NCBI GenBank assembly: GCA_037178975.1
Contig: JASJZH010000004.1
Location: forward strand, 4,030,001 to 4,094,000
Direction of reading: 5' to 3'
Origin: Oscheius tipulae
Taxonomy: Eukaryota; Nematoda; Chromadorea; Rhabditida; Rhabditidae
Length of the DNA: 64,000 nucleotides
Shown: one piece after another, positions 1 to 12,724 of the stretch
How positions within the stretch are numbered: the stretch's first letter is position 1
Layout: each line of letters opens with the position of its first letter
The notes under the pieces: model-generated
Seen by the model: only the letters and a program-made list of their open reading frames with translations
Told to the model about the DNA's origin: nothing
Databases searched by the model: none
Program-made: the position numbers and the translations under genes

Positions 1-3000
1 CCACGGGCAAAGTTTGCAGGTCGGCTCCCATAAGGTGAAACTACGAGCGTTCGAAACCAGTGCTCCTGCATATCATCGACATATGACTCGATTGCGAACC
101 ACTTATGGAGAAGTGATGGTTGTTAACTTGCTAGGAAGAAAAGAAGGAGAGCGGATTCTGGCAGAAGCATTCAAAGTGACTTGTCATGTTAGGCTCTTAC
201 CTGGTTTCAGACTCAACATGGACTGACCAAAATGAGCAACTTCATTGACTTTGTAGACTTCGACTATCACACCAGCATGAGAGCTTCCAAAGAAAACATA
301 AATATTCTCAAAAAGAAGTTGATTCCATTTGCCGAGAAGTCCGGCTTCTTTCAGTCAAGCGATGGTAGGACATCCAGGTAAGTCCTTTTTTGTTGCATAC
401 TAAAAAAATCTGCTTAGAATGCAAAGTGGCACTGTGCGAACGAACTGTCTTGATTGTCTGGATCGTACAAACTGTGTCCAAACGGTCCTGGGCCTTCATA
501 CTGCCAGAAACCAAGTGATCTCGCTGGAAATAGACAGCGGAAAAGTGAATGTCGAGCAGAGAATCGAGGAAATATTGAAGGATCTCTGGCAGAAGAACGG
601 CGATCAATGTAGTACTATTTATGCGGGAACTGGTGCTCTGGATGGAAAAAGCAAGGTTTGTACATTCTCATTTCATCCATTTTGCTCAACTTCAGTTGAA
701 AGATGCCTCTCGTTCCATAGCCCGAACAATTCAAAACAATCTGATGGACACTTCGAAGCAGGAGGCATTCGACCTCTTTCTGACAGGCTCATCCTTTGAC
801 CAACACGCATTCGATAGAGCCAGCAATCTGCTACCAGGAGGACTCATTCAAGGTATTTTCTCTTTCTGTTTTATATTCTGACTAATGCAACCAATTACAG
901 ACGCATATTATTTCTCGGGTAAGCAAAGTGTTGTTTGTGAATGTTGCCAGAGATGTTATCTTGCGATGAAATAATATAAACTTGCAGAGTACGCTGACGC
1001 AGTTAACCAACTCGTCGAAAGATCAAGAGAAATCACTTCTCCCTCCCCCCTGAAAATATTTGTCGGTAGGTGTCTGCTTTTCTAAAGAAATACTTCCGAT
1101 TAAGGCACATGGAACGTAAATGGAGGCAGGAACATCAATAATATAGCATTTCGAGGAGAGTCCAACTTGGCTCATTGGATCTTTCCAGATACTCATCTAG
1201 GTATTTCTATTTTTAGCTCCCAACATTTTTGAGATCAGTTGCTCTTGGAGAAGACGACGATCCGCCAGATATCGTAGCCATCGGAGTAGAAGAATTGGTG
1301 GATTTGAACGCCAGCAATCTGGTCAAAGCGAGTACTAGGAATCAACGATTATGGGCAGAAACTATCAGGAAGACGTTGACAGCCAAAGCACCTTATGTGA
1401 TGGTTGCCAGTGAACAATTGGTTCGTTTTTTGCCCTCTTCGCAGTACAACAATTTGTTTAGGTCGGAGTATGTCTGTTTCTGTTTGTTCGACCTCGCATA
1501 GCATCTTCGATGAAAGATTTTGCGGTACATTCGGTAAAAACGGGATTAGGAGGAGCAACAGGAAACAAAGGATCAGTCGCCTTCCGACTCGTCCTCAACT
1601 CGACCAGCGTCTGCTTTGTCTGTAGTCATTTTGCTGCTGGACAGCACGAGGTTGAATTTTCTAGTTGCTATCAAATAACACTTCAAATTCAGGTTCGAGA
1701 CAGGAACGAGGACTTTGCGACCGCGATGAGGAAAATTCGCTTCCCGATGGGCCGAGACATCAATTCCCACGACACCGTCTTCTGGCTAGGAGACTTCAAT
1801 TACAGGTTCAGTAATTCATTATTGCGGTCACATGCACTTTACAGGATCAATTTATCAGGAGAGGAGGTGAAAAGAGCCGTTTATAACGGACATCTCCATC
1901 AACTAGTTCCAAATGATCAACTGACACAGCAGAAGATGCAAGGACTGGTTGGCTTTTTGAAGTTGTGTTGGAACAAACATTTTTAGACATTTGAAGATTT
2001 TGAAGAAGGACCACTTACTTTCCCTCCGACTTACAAATACGACACCTTCAGTGATGACTACGACACAAGTGAAAAATGTCGTGTTCCCGCTTGGACGGAC
2101 AGAATTCTATGGAAGGAACAACGAGCACAGTCGGATACTACTCTTCTATGGTTTAATCTCTCTTTTGAACTATCTAAAGTTTTCTCAGGTACAATCGCGC
2201 CGAGTTGAAAACGTCCGATCATCGACCAGTGGGAGCGCTGTTCCTCATCAACACCTACAAAGTAGACACCTCGAAATACAAAGGATTGGTTCAGGATGTC
2301 ATCAGGTACTTTACTCTGCTTTCAAAAAGAAAAAGAAGTGTTCAGTCAAATGGGACCTCCGGACGGGACAATTATTTGCTCCGTTGAGGGCAAATCTCAT
2401 TTCCCGATGGCCATATTCCCTGCGTTGTGTGACAAGTTGCGTGAACTCGATGTCAACATTTTGGCAAGCAAATGTGAATATGACGAATTGTGGCTGATAC
2501 TCGAATCGGGAGAATCCGCCCTGGCTGCAGTCAGTATGGATGGCGTCGTTATCAACGGTTAGATTCTTTTGTTTACATAAACTTGTACTTTTGCAGGGAA
2601 TTCGCTGTCAGTTCGACTAAAGTCTCCGGAATGGTACGACTCGATCACACTGCCTCAGGAAGCTGCCCAAATTGATAGTTATGTCCCAGCTGATGAAGTC
2701 ATATCAGCCGACATCGGAGCCTTCGAATTCGATGACGATGACGAACTCTGTACTTTTAACACGATTTCGGCTCCAGAACGACCTCGTCCGCCATCTGGCC
2801 ACAGCGGTGGTTCTTCTCCCGCTCCTCAGCTAGCCAATCTTCAATGGCCGAGTGACAAGTAGGTTCTTTTAGCATTCTCAATGTTGTAAATCTATCGTAT
2901 CGTTGTCGTTTCAGTGATGTGAGTCCATACTCTCAGTCATTTCCGTCTCGTGGTAGTACTCTTTCGCTGCCTTCCTATGCATGGGATCGACCATCCAATG

Positions 3001-3158
3001 GACCTTCAATGCCAACAATCCCATTAAGACCATGCGTTTCTGTCCATCCTCTTCGAAGTGAGCCTTCCCCACCTGTAGTACCAACAAGAGCTGCGCCTCC
3101 ACTTCCGCCACCGAGGCCGCAAATGCCCGTCATTCCTCCCCGTCCCCAAAATTGGTGA
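1..3158 (+). CDS. unc-26: Synaptojanin (phosphoinositide phosphatase), 5'-truncated by window edge
   Basis: This is the 3' two thirds or so of a synaptojanin gene; the start lies upstream of the window. Synaptojanin dephosphorylates PI(4,5)P2 and PI4P during clathrin uncoating and synaptic vesicle recycling. Seen in order: the end of a SAC1 domain with the catalytic Cys-x5-Arg motif ([11 protein letters not shown], about 445-480); an inositol 5-phosphatase domain with GTWNVNGG (about 1110), [10 protein letters not shown] (about 1550), WLGDFNYR (about 1785), PAWTDRILW (about 2090) and SDHRPVGA (about 2215); the RRM-like region that follows it (about 2340-2620); and a Pro-rich tail with PPLPPPRPQ near the C terminus, a likely SH3-binding region. 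Roughly a dozen introns of 40-60 nt are removed. The stop is at 3156-3158. All catalytic motifs I can check are intact. Confidence 0.93.
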
Positions 3159-3339
3159 TCCGAAATTATTTATTTATTACCTACAACAACTCATAATATT
3201 GTGTTACTTTGTGTTGTGTCCCCCGGTCAAATCATGTGCCATTCTCACTTTTGAAAAATCCTAACTTGCCAGTTTTACCCTTTTTCCATCAAAAGCAATA
3301 ACAGAGATATTAAATTATTTGTACTATTCCTGTTCTAGA

Positions 3340-4635
3340 ATGATCACCAGAATTGATTCTTTGAAAAGAACCCTTAGCGCAGATTTGGATCCGTCTTTCG
3401 GGTCTTCGATAGGATCTCTGAGTGCTCTCATTCAGTCTCCTCTCGATGCTGCGACCGATCTCTCCCGGTACCAGGTTCGTCTTTCCGACTCTCCTCTTGG
3501 AGATGATATTTCAGCGCTGTTGCTTTTATAGCCACATCCCTTTTCGCCTCTTTGATCGGACGATTAGTTGTTACGAGATTTTTTTTCGACTATCCAGTTG
3601 TTATTCTCCTTCTCCAAAATGCTACTATTCTCTTCTTCGTTGAAATTCTTAGGTATAGGACCGTCCTTCAACAAAGCAAAAGGTCTTCCAGAATTCTAAA
3701 TGTCATCAAACTCGCTCCCTACTCATTTGAACGTGGCCGTCATGTCTTCTTAGCCTCTTTCCTCTTTTGTGTGGCCCAGTGGCTGACTGTGGCCTCTTTC
3801 GAAGGAATCGGTCTGCCCGTCTTTGATGCTGTCAAAAGGTAATTCTTTTTGGACCTGAGAAGGGAGAAAAGAAACTGTCTGAAACCAATTTTAAAGATTC
3901 ACACCTCTGGCAATTGTGGCCGTCTCGACAGTTTTTCATCGACAAGGAAGAATCGAGAAGGGAGTTTACGGCTCCGTTCTAGCCATATCTGTCATCTCCT
4001 TTTTCACAAGTACGATTTCTATTTGGCAGACATCTCTTTCAGTTAATCTCGAGATCACTGTGGACAGATTTTCTCTTTTTTACGGAGTGATCGCCGCCTG
4101 TCTTCAGGCTATTGCCTATGTCCAGTTCGAGAATCTCAGCCAGAACTTCCCCGTTAGTCACTCTACAACCACAGTGAGCCTCTCTTTCAGGCAATTGATA
4201 TGTTGTATCTGCACTCTTTCAACTCTCTCCTTGTGTTCCTTTTGGCCGACGTGATCCAGGACGAGATTCGGGATGCCTTCATGTACATGATGACATCTGC
4301 TCATCCCCTGTTCACGTTTGTCTTTGTGGTCCTGCTTCTATCGGCTCTTCCTCTCCAATTTGCCACTTTCCTCTCGATTGAAATGAATGGCGCTCTCAAC
4401 ACACAGATCATTTCCAATGTTCGCAGCTGTGTTCAGGTCAGTTCTCCTATCGCATACGAATCTCCCCGTTCAGATCTTCATCGCCTACTTCCTGTCTCTT
4501 TACCTTTTCTACGATGTATCTCCTAGTCTCGTTAACTATCTCGGACTTCTTGCAATCCTCCCGGCCACCTACTACTATGTTCAGACGGTCTGTGCCAGAT
4601 CTGACATCAAGATGCCGTGGGTTGTGAAGGCATGA
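3340..4635 (+). CDS. SLC35-like nucleotide-sugar / drug-metabolite transporter family membrane protein
   Basis: A multi-pass membrane protein of about 330-360 residues after splicing, with roughly eight to ten hydrophobic segments across 3480-4610. Segment spacing, the short loops and the C-terminal segment ending in a Tyr-rich stretch followed by a basic tail resemble SLC35/TPT nucleotide-sugar transporters of the Golgi or ER. I do not see a motif that fixes the substrate, so the subfamily is uncertain. The start ATG follows TTCTAGA, a possible trans-splice acceptor. It lies 181 nt after the synaptojanin stop on the same strand, so the two could be co-transcribed. The stop at 4633-4635 is followed within a few bases by AATAAA (4638), a likely polyadenylation signal. 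Confidence 0.6.
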
Positions 4636-5027
4636 GTAATAAAGTTCATATCATGCAACACAACATAGTTAAGCGAATTGAGATCTTTCCACGGAGAGAT
4701 GGAAGGAAAACGGAGCCGGAAGGCGAGGATGAGACAGTAAACAACAACAGAGATAAGTAGAAAATCTGAGGACCGGTATCGAGAAAATTGAGAGTTCACC
4801 GGAACGAGAGCAACCGTATGCAAAGAATACCCTAGCTAGCGAATCTGGAGCATGACACAGTGGAGAAGAAAAACAGAATCCTGAGGCGAGATGAGGTGGG
4901 ACTAGTACTCTCCATAAATACATTTGGTGGAGATTGACAAGATGAATTCCTGAGAAAGTGGCGACGGACCTTGAAACTTAAGAATTTTAGTCTTTCCAGA
5001 ATTAAACGAACCTGTTGCAGTAGACCC

Positions 5028-7973
5028 TTATTCACACCCGTTTATCGCAACAGACGACGACGAACTACTATTACTACTGCTTGACGAATCCGAGTTCTTA
5101 AAGTTCTTGCCTTCAATTAAAACTGGAGAGACACTTACACAATGCTCCTTCAGCTCGTGACTGCCGGAAGATTCGTCCTTTTTTAGTTCCGGATGGCAGC
5201 CTTCAACCAGCTTCTTTACATCCAGAATGTCCTCTTTTGTGTAGTCCATTTCGGTGGAAGTGGACTGTGCCGGATAAAGAGAACATTTGAAGTCGGCAGG
5301 AGGATATCGAGTAGGCGACTCATCTCGCTGCTTCGTAAAGTATCGGCTGAGTTTCTTATCGGTGGAACGAAGGTCATCTGCAGTTCCTGGTTCGCAGTAC
5401 TTGCTCAGACATGCAGTAGTCACTTCCTCAGGACAAGGTTTTGTTTTTCTCTTAAGACAATTGGACCTTTTTTATTCACCCGGTTCAAACCTCTTTCGCT
5501 GCTCTCTTCAGGTTCCTTTCCGTCTGGGCTGCGTCGGACACCTGGACATAGTATTCCGCCAGATGTTTGTCCGCCGGCTTGCTCGGATCGATACATTTGG
5601 TCACCACGAAGATCTAAACAATGAATATGAATAGTCGGACAGGCTTAGAATACTTTGCATTCTTCAGGAAGAGTCCTCTTCTTCGCCGCCCGATCTACCT
5701 CGTAGATCGGGAAACATTGGACATGTTCCTCGGGTTTCCTTCGAATCAGACACGGTCCTCCAGCTATTGGTCGTTCCTTGTCCTCGCCAGCAATCACTGG
5801 GGGAACGTGGACTCCTCGCTCGTCAATCCGAGCTTTCCTTTCGTGATAATCGTCATCGACCAGACCCTTTTCATGGGCAGCTATCAGCATCTCTTTGATT
5901 GCATCTCTCGGTCTGAAGCTCAATTAGACTTGAATGAGAATTGACGCTTACATTTGCCCGTCCGGATGTAATTGAACCAGACTGTTTTCTGGACAATGAG
6001 TGAGAAGCGCCGGTGGGTCGACAATCTGAGTCGAATTAGTTCAGTCTCATAAAGACAATTACCTGGTAACATTCTCTCCAATTAGCATTCTTCTTCTCGT
6101 CTTTCGACTTCTTCCTGTAGCCGGTATCTCCAGGTCGAGAGGTCGAAGGCTGATTATCCGAATCGCGATCATTGCTTCTGGCCGAGTCGGTAACTGAAAG
6201 ACTCTTGTTTCTGATTGCACAGAAGTATCAGTGCTGTTTGCTTGGAGGTGTTCAACATGCTTCCGAGTACAAGACGCTGAGTGCCCTCTACGGGTGCTAA
6301 ACCTACGCCTTCGGACGACCGTGTTTAAATGGAAGCGCGAGGAACGACCAGACTTTCGAGCCTCGGCAAATGAGGGAGACCGAGTTGCCGATCGGATCGT
6401 CATACTGCCGCCTTTTCCACGAAGTTTCGGAGAACCTACATCGACTCTCGTGTGGCGCTCTCTCATGTTTGAAGGCCTCAAAAAAAGAAATAAACCTACC
6501 AGGCCGAGTAGGAGGTTCACTGGCGCTGCCCGTCTTGGGTCTCGGCTGAAGTTTCCTTTCGCTGATAGAAGACAACTCGTTCGGATACGGATCTTCCTCG
6601 TCTCCATGGACATAGCATGTCTGGCAGAAACTGGGACAGACGAACATCGTGTTGAACCACACATGACCGAGTTTCTCTTTGCCGACGACTCCGTCATGGA
6701 ACAGATCCACACGGACGTCTCCCTCGATGAACACTCGACCGTCCTGTGGCACAGTCCATCCGTATGCTCGTCTAGAATTTTTTTTTTATAAAGGAGTCAA
6801 TATGTACTGTTACCGAGAGATGACGTTCTTCTTGCAGTCTTCCACTTCATAGAAATTTTTGCCGAAGTCGATCGAGTCGTCACCGTGTCTTTTGCTGTTT
6901 CTCCAGAAGGCGTACTCGTTGACCCTGAACATGTTTTAGATTGTACATTGTACGCAAAACAGACCATGATCCCGGTGCTTTGATCTTGGCTCCCTCGAAA
7001 ACTACGGCGTCTCCAAGAGTCACTCTCATACAGAGATCCTTTGCCCCGACGTCTTTCGGACATTCGATGTAGATGCCGACCAACTCGACCAGAAGAGGGA
7101 GATAGTTAAGCATGCTTCTTCTCAAGTGATGGAAGTAGTAAATGTACCGACGTTGTGATGGAATAGTCACACCCTGAAAGACTCTCTTAGTCGATTCAAA
7201 ACCATGGATACCTTATTGTTAACCGTCCGAATGATAGAGTAGTAATCCATGATAGATCGTGGTTTAGGATAGAACCCGATATAGACAAGATATGCGCAGA
7301 TCATGACACCGGTTCGTCCCTTTCCCGCTTTGCAGTGAACTGCTATCACATGGTTCGGATTTTGAAGTAGAAAATCGTGAGCCTCGCGACAGAATTGAGC
7401 CATGTACTCGAGCCTCGGAGGATGGTGGTCTGTCATTTCGAAGGAAATCACTCGGTTCTCAAATTTTTCCGGCTTGTATGAGAATTTCCCTCGTCTAAAG
7501 TCGTCTCGTACAAATAGTGTTAAGAGAGAGCTCACAGATTGAATACCATATATGCTCCAGGATGTTGCGTGTTTAGAAATCTCTGCGTGTCTGTCATTGT
7601 GTTGCGATACAATTTCTCAAAGTCTTCTGCTGGATAACCCAATGCGATTATCCTATCCGTAATATCTGAAAAAGGCTTCATCTGTCAGACTCCCCATCAA
7701 ATGACTCACATGTCAAGTCCAAATCAAAATTACAATTCTCTCTAGTGAGTCGTCGTCGATTTTGACTGACTGCTTTCCTCAATGGATCTGTTACCAATTT
7801 GAAAAATCTCTCCGCTCGACTCGATGGTTCGGCGCATGTTGTTTGTCGTTCTGGTTGCGAATTGGGACATACTTCATCTGACCACAAGTCGCCTTCTCCA
7901 AATGACGCCCCGCTGAATTCTCTTCATTTCTTCCTTCTTCTCACGACTCCTACCTGTCTTTCTTTTTTTCCAT
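5028..7973 (-). CDS. daf-18: PTEN / DAF-18 phosphatidylinositol-3,4,5-trisphosphate 3-phosphatase
   Basis: Lipid phosphatase that removes the 3-phosphate from PIP3 and so opposes PI3K/insulin signalling. The N-terminal segment NRRRLTRENCNFDLDLT (about 7760) matches the PTEN N terminus. The active-site P-loop HCKAGKGRTG (about 7330) carries the catalytic Cys and Arg and both Lys of PTEN. TIPSQRRYIYYF (about 7140) begins the C2 region, and the C2 strand with VWFNTMF lies near 6660. The start is placed at ATG 7971-7973: a 20-nt first exon joins across a 41-nt intron (about 7912-7952) to the next exon, which has an in-frame stop and no ATG upstream. Later exons carry a long hydrophilic insertion (about 5960-6500), a segment like the last C2 strands (about 5500-5610) and a tail ending in a run of Ser. 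The exact exons between 6200 and 6560 are unsure. DAF-18 also has a long tail. Confidence 0.9.
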
Positions 7974-9033
7974 AACCCGCCCCAATCAAGGCTACAGCTT
8001 TTTGGGTTCAATTGTCACCTGGAACGAGGATGAGACGGATCAATTGAAGACGAGACATATTGGAGAGGATTAGGGAATGTAACCGATAATCAGATGCAGT
8101 GCTTCGTCTTGAAAGGGCAAATTAGAGGAAGAGACGGAAGTTTCTTTCGCGTGGTAGTAGTGAAAAAGAGCGGAAGCTGTTATAATGACTGAGACGCTTT
8201 GGTCGACTTAATCAATCGTAAGAAAAGGTTAGTCAAGTTATGGAAAAAAGGATGGCAGACACCGGGATGAGACAAAGTGCATGTGCACTATCCCAGTCAT
8301 ATATAGGGTCAGTTGGTTTGTCCGGTGAAATGGGAAATATCTCCCTAGTGGGATTATTCTGAAGGAACAACCAATGTTTGATAACCAGTGTTTCTCTTGC
8401 TGGGATGACTTTTTGAAGGAGCGTGAAACAAAGAGCACTGAAATGGGTAGATCCATTTCGAACAATGTTATCTTCTTTAGCGGAGAGACTTTCCTTCCCT
8501 TTCGCTCTGAGAATCAAACGTTTTTGTGTATGTGGTCGTTGTTGCACTTGGCATCCTGTATGAGGAAGTGTCTTGTGACTAGCCACGACTCGATGGAACT
8601 ATTGTTACAACAGCCCCAGGGATAATCTCAATGTGCTTTTCTATCCGAAATCGCGAGGAATCTCGAGAGAGACGAAAAAGAAAAGACTGCCGGGAAGAGT
8701 CTAACAGTGAGCAGTCGATGGCCGCTGCCGCTCTGCTTTTAAAGGTTCGCTCCGATCGCGAATGGTCTCGCCACGATTCCGTCTTCGCATTCCTTTGAAC
8801 CTCAATCTGCGCTTTATTTTTTTCGATTTCTTTGGATGCGTCCATGTTGACTTTCTCAAGTTTATTTCTGTAAAAAAAGGCCGTATTGGTTGCGAAGGAA
8901 ACGAACTTATGTTACACAATTACTGACAGTACCGTAGAAAACAGAAGAATCCTCATTTTTTCCCCCTTCTTTGTAAAAATTGTTATTATTTCCGTGTTTT
9001 CTTTCACTTTTTGCTATTATCCCTTTTCTAGAG
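7974..9033. other. Intergenic region between daf-18 and GAR1 (divergent genes)
   Basis: About 1 kb separates the 5' ends of two divergent genes, so it should hold both promoters. I see no recognisable gene except a doubtful 88-codon minus-strand ORF (8579-8845, listed separately) and no repeat. A pyrimidine-rich CCCTTTTCTAG directly precedes the GAR1 ATG and is a plausible trans-splice acceptor. Confidence 0.6.
8579..8845 (-). CDS. Small ORF of 88 codons, doubtful
   Basis: A hydrophilic, Arg/Lys/Ser-rich 88-residue ORF with a true ATG at 8843-8845. A TTTTTTACAG acceptor lies about 20 nt upstream on the minus strand, which is the only positive sign. There is no signal peptide, membrane segment or recognisable domain. 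It could equally be part of the promoter region of daf-18 or GAR1. Confidence 0.2.
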   Translation of the reverse strand: MDASKEIEKNKAQIEVQRNAKTESWRDHSRSERTFKSRAAAAIDCSLLDSSRQSFLFRLSRDSSRFRIEKHIEIIPGAVVTIVPSSRG

Positions 9034-10052
9034 ATGTCTTTTCGAGGCAGAGGAGGTGATCGTGGAGGTGGACGCGGATTTCGTGGAGGAGATCGCGGAG
9101 GTAAGTCTTTATTGCTGTCTAAAACAGCTTGGCATTAGGTCGAGGCGGATTCCGCGGAGGACGAGGCGGTGGTGGAAATCGAGGATTTGATCAAGGCCCT
9201 CCTGAAGAAGTAAGCAACATTTTCTTCGGGATAGTATTTTTATGATTCAGGTTATCGAACTAGGCTATTTTACTCACGCCTGTGAAGACGACATTGTATG
9301 CAACACTACGTGCGGAAAGATCCCGTACTTCAATGCGCCAGTCTTCTTCGAAAACAAAGAACAGATAGGAAAAATCGATGAAATCTTTGGTGGACCCATG
9401 GACAACGTTGCAATCCTTAAAACCGTTGTAAACTGCTTTTTTCAGGGATTTTCGGTCACACTTCAAGGTGGAATGAAAGCATCCTCGTTTAAAGATGGCC
9501 AGAAGCTTTATATTGATCCTCAAAAGCTCCTCCCAGTGGAAAGGTAAGTGTCTTTTACTTTGACTTCTACAACTGATAATTTCTATTCCCTCTACCTTCT
9601 AAATACATTTCCAAACCAATTTTTCTATTTAAGATTCTTGCCTGGAGCTCAACAAAGTCGCGGACGCGGTGGTCGTGGAGGACGTGGAGGTTTTGGTGGC
9701 GATCGCGGATCCCGTGGTGGACGTGGAGGCAGAGGTGGATTCGGTGACCGTGGAGGCCGCGGAGGCTTCGGTGGAGATCGCGGAGGACGAGGTGGTTTTG
9801 GTGGCGATCGAGGAGGTATTTTGTCTTTCTGTTAATTCGATATTTTGCTTAGGATTCCGTGGAGGTCGAGGAGGCGATCGCGGTGGCCGTGGCGGATTCG
9901 ATAGAGGAGGTCGAGGAGGTTTCCGCGGCAGTGACCGAGGTTGGGACTTTTTAGAAAGCCTATTTATGAATGTTTCAGGAAATTCCTACAAACGTCCATA
10001 CGAAGGAGGAAATAGCTACGGACAGAACAAAAAGACAAAGTTCGACGACTAG
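9034..10052 (+). CDS. GAR1: GAR1, H/ACA small nucleolar ribonucleoprotein subunit
   Basis: Core protein of H/ACA snoRNPs, which guide pseudouridylation of rRNA and snRNA in the nucleolus. The central Gar1 domain reads GYFTHACEDDIV, then a stretch with KIPYFNAPVFFENK, KIDEIFGGPMDN, MKASSF and LYIDPQKLLPVERF (9250-9640). It is flanked by two RGG/Gly-Arg-rich regions (9040-9210 and 9650-9950), the usual GAR1 layout. Introns: a 38-nt first intron (9101-9138), one before VIELGY, one after PVER, one at about 9815-9853 in the C-terminal RGG region, and one near 9941-9978. A further 36-39 nt intron around 9409-9447 is likely, because reading through it would insert about 13 residues into the conserved core. 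The stop is at 10050-10052. A 91-bp piece of this gene is duplicated at 11117-11207. Confidence 0.93.
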
Positions 10053-10164
10053 GAGAACTATCTTCACCTGTACACAGGACATCACAAATTGTTGTTTTTG
10101 TTAACGTTTCCGATACCTTTTGTTGTTGAATTGGTTTGTTACTTTGGTAATACATTTATGTAGC

Positions 10165-10988
10165 CTAATGAGGACAATCATCGAAGATGGTATCATAGGT
10201 ATCGCATCCGAAAATCTTGCCTACAACGTTGTAGAATGGTCCGAGAGAGTCTTCTACTCCTTTAACAATGGCGCCAAGAGCTCCGTCCAAAATTGGTCCA
10301 CACTGAATGATTGTTTTATTTTTTTTATCAGACTTACAATGTTTGGTGGTATTACTTTTTCTGGGAAACCAAAACGAAGAATAAAGCAAACTGCATAAGC
10401 GAGGTCTATAGGAATAGTTACATCTTTTCCGTGTAAACCTGAAAAAGTAATTAGGATAGGCAAGTCGCAGTCAACCATTGTTGATTTTTCCGAACTGCTT
10501 ACTGAAGATAAAATTTTTTTGAATGAGATTTGAGAAACGTACTAGAGCAATGTGCAGATGGGGCCATTGAGGTTGGTAACCACTTCAAAGTCTTCAATTA
10601 CCTCACTGTCCGGCTCTAAATGTCTCAATCGTTTTCATGCCCAAATACCCTACCAAACATGCATTTGGCAGTCAATAGACGTGTGACAAACAGAAACGAT
10701 CTGTATTCCTCGATTTGTTCGTTGGTCAAGGGGAAACTGGACAGATGAGTGACCAGCTGAAATAGCCGTAGACAACGAAGGAAAGTCCCTTACTTCGCAA
10801 TCGGTCATTGAGTGATGACAGTCCGGGAGTTGCTTGCATTGCTCTCTCAATTCGGCTACGTTTATTACCCCAGCTTCAGTCGTGTTTTCTCTGTACATGA
10901 AGCTGGTAGACAATTGACACAGTGTGCATGTTAACGAGTTGTCTACACAGGTAACAGTGGATACCAGTAGAAGAAGAAGGATTAACAT
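10165..10988 (-). CDS. Secreted cysteine-containing protein, possibly saposin-like
   Basis: Six exons joined by introns of about 37-41 nt keep one reading frame from ATG 10986-10988 to a stop at 10165-10167. The product is about 200 residues and begins with a clear signal peptide (a Leu-rich core followed by Thr-Cys-Val-Asp). A TCTLCQL motif directly after the signal peptide, further Cys residues at intervals, and a later segment with ICTLLYKQFGK resemble saposin-type helical domains. The match is too loose to assign the family. The two middle introns (near 10503-10543 and 10440-10476) are inferred because both exit and re-enter in phase and remove stop codons. Function unknown; likely secreted or lysosomal. 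Confidence 0.5.
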
Positions 10989-11679
10989 ATTGCAGAGCAG
11001 ATCGATCGAACTAGTAGTCAAATCTTATCTTCTGTAGTTCCCGAACTGACTGATAACCACTTTTACGAGCATTCTTATTGGATTAGGGTATGAACTAGTT
11101 CCGAGCAAAAACCTAATATTTTGTCTTTCTGATATTTCGATATTTTGCTTAGGATTCCGTGGAGGCCGAGAAGGCGATCGCGGTGGCCGTGGCGGATTCG
11201 ATAGAGGTTCTGATGCGGCCCTCAGACCAAATCCTTAAAGTGTCCAGATCTAGGTTATTGGGATTACCAGATGCTAGTCAAGGTGAGAGGGAAAGGTAGC
11301 TGGGAGTAAGGGCGAACGGTTGAGGAAAAGTTCGAACACATGACCTGAGCGAGAAGAAGACGATAGTGCAAAAGTAGGTCAACTTGTTGGAGTAAGCGAA
11401 TATACCTAACCTGAGTTTGTCGGAGACGAGCAAATGGCCTCGAACTTGAGTCTCCCAGTTGACAAGACTGAACAAGACGTTTCAAGTCAAGTTCGCTTCC
11501 GATGCGTTTCGACAAGATAAGAGCGAGAAGACATAACAACAAGTAAACTTCTTGGTGAAAGAGTAGAACAGTTTCTGAATTCTTTAGGCATGTAGAAAAT
11601 CAGTTTATTCAACGAAGGACCCATAAAACATCACAGTCGAAAATCTGTTATAAAGCTAGGTTCTCACTGATTCGCTCCG
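10989..11679. other. Intergenic stretch holding a duplicated GAR1 fragment
   Basis: No convincing gene. It contains the 91-bp GAR1-derived repeat at 11117-11207 (separate entry). A Leu-rich minus-strand reading frame at 11264-11542 lacks an ATG and was rejected. Confidence 0.5.
11117..11207 (+). repeat. Duplicated fragment of GAR1 including an intron 3' splice site
   Basis: This 91-bp segment matches GAR1 positions 9817-9907 at 87 of 91 positions without a gap, at an offset of exactly 1300 bp. The source spans all but the start of a GAR1 intron, its TTGCTTAG acceptor and the first 50-odd bases of the Gly-Arg-rich exon. Because intron sequence is included, the copy arose at the DNA level and not from a spliced mRNA. 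No extended GAR1 reading frame surrounds it. Confidence 0.9.
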
Positions 11680-12593
<914 letters not shown>

Positions 12594-12724
12594 CTGAACT
12601 GTGTTAGACAAAGAACAGCGGAGAATGAGATACATTAGGAAATCCTTGTTTGTATACTACGACGTAATATGTCAATTTTTTATGCTAAAAACACAAATCA
12701 ACAACCTAGGCAAAGCAAAATGAA

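Noticed and set aside
6231-6791. Long plus-strand frame opposite daf-18
   Set aside because: Shadow of the Arg/Ser-rich daf-18 exons on the other strand; no domain or start support.
9669-9835. Val/Glu/Asp-rich alternative frame across the GAR1 RGG region
   Set aside because: Direct out-of-frame reading of the GGNCGN repeats; the Gly-Arg frame is the one that splices correctly.
11264-11542. Minus-strand Leu-rich frame resembling a signal-anchored protein
   Set aside because: No in-frame ATG, nearest upstream ATG is in another frame and soon hits a stop, and no in-phase splice was found.
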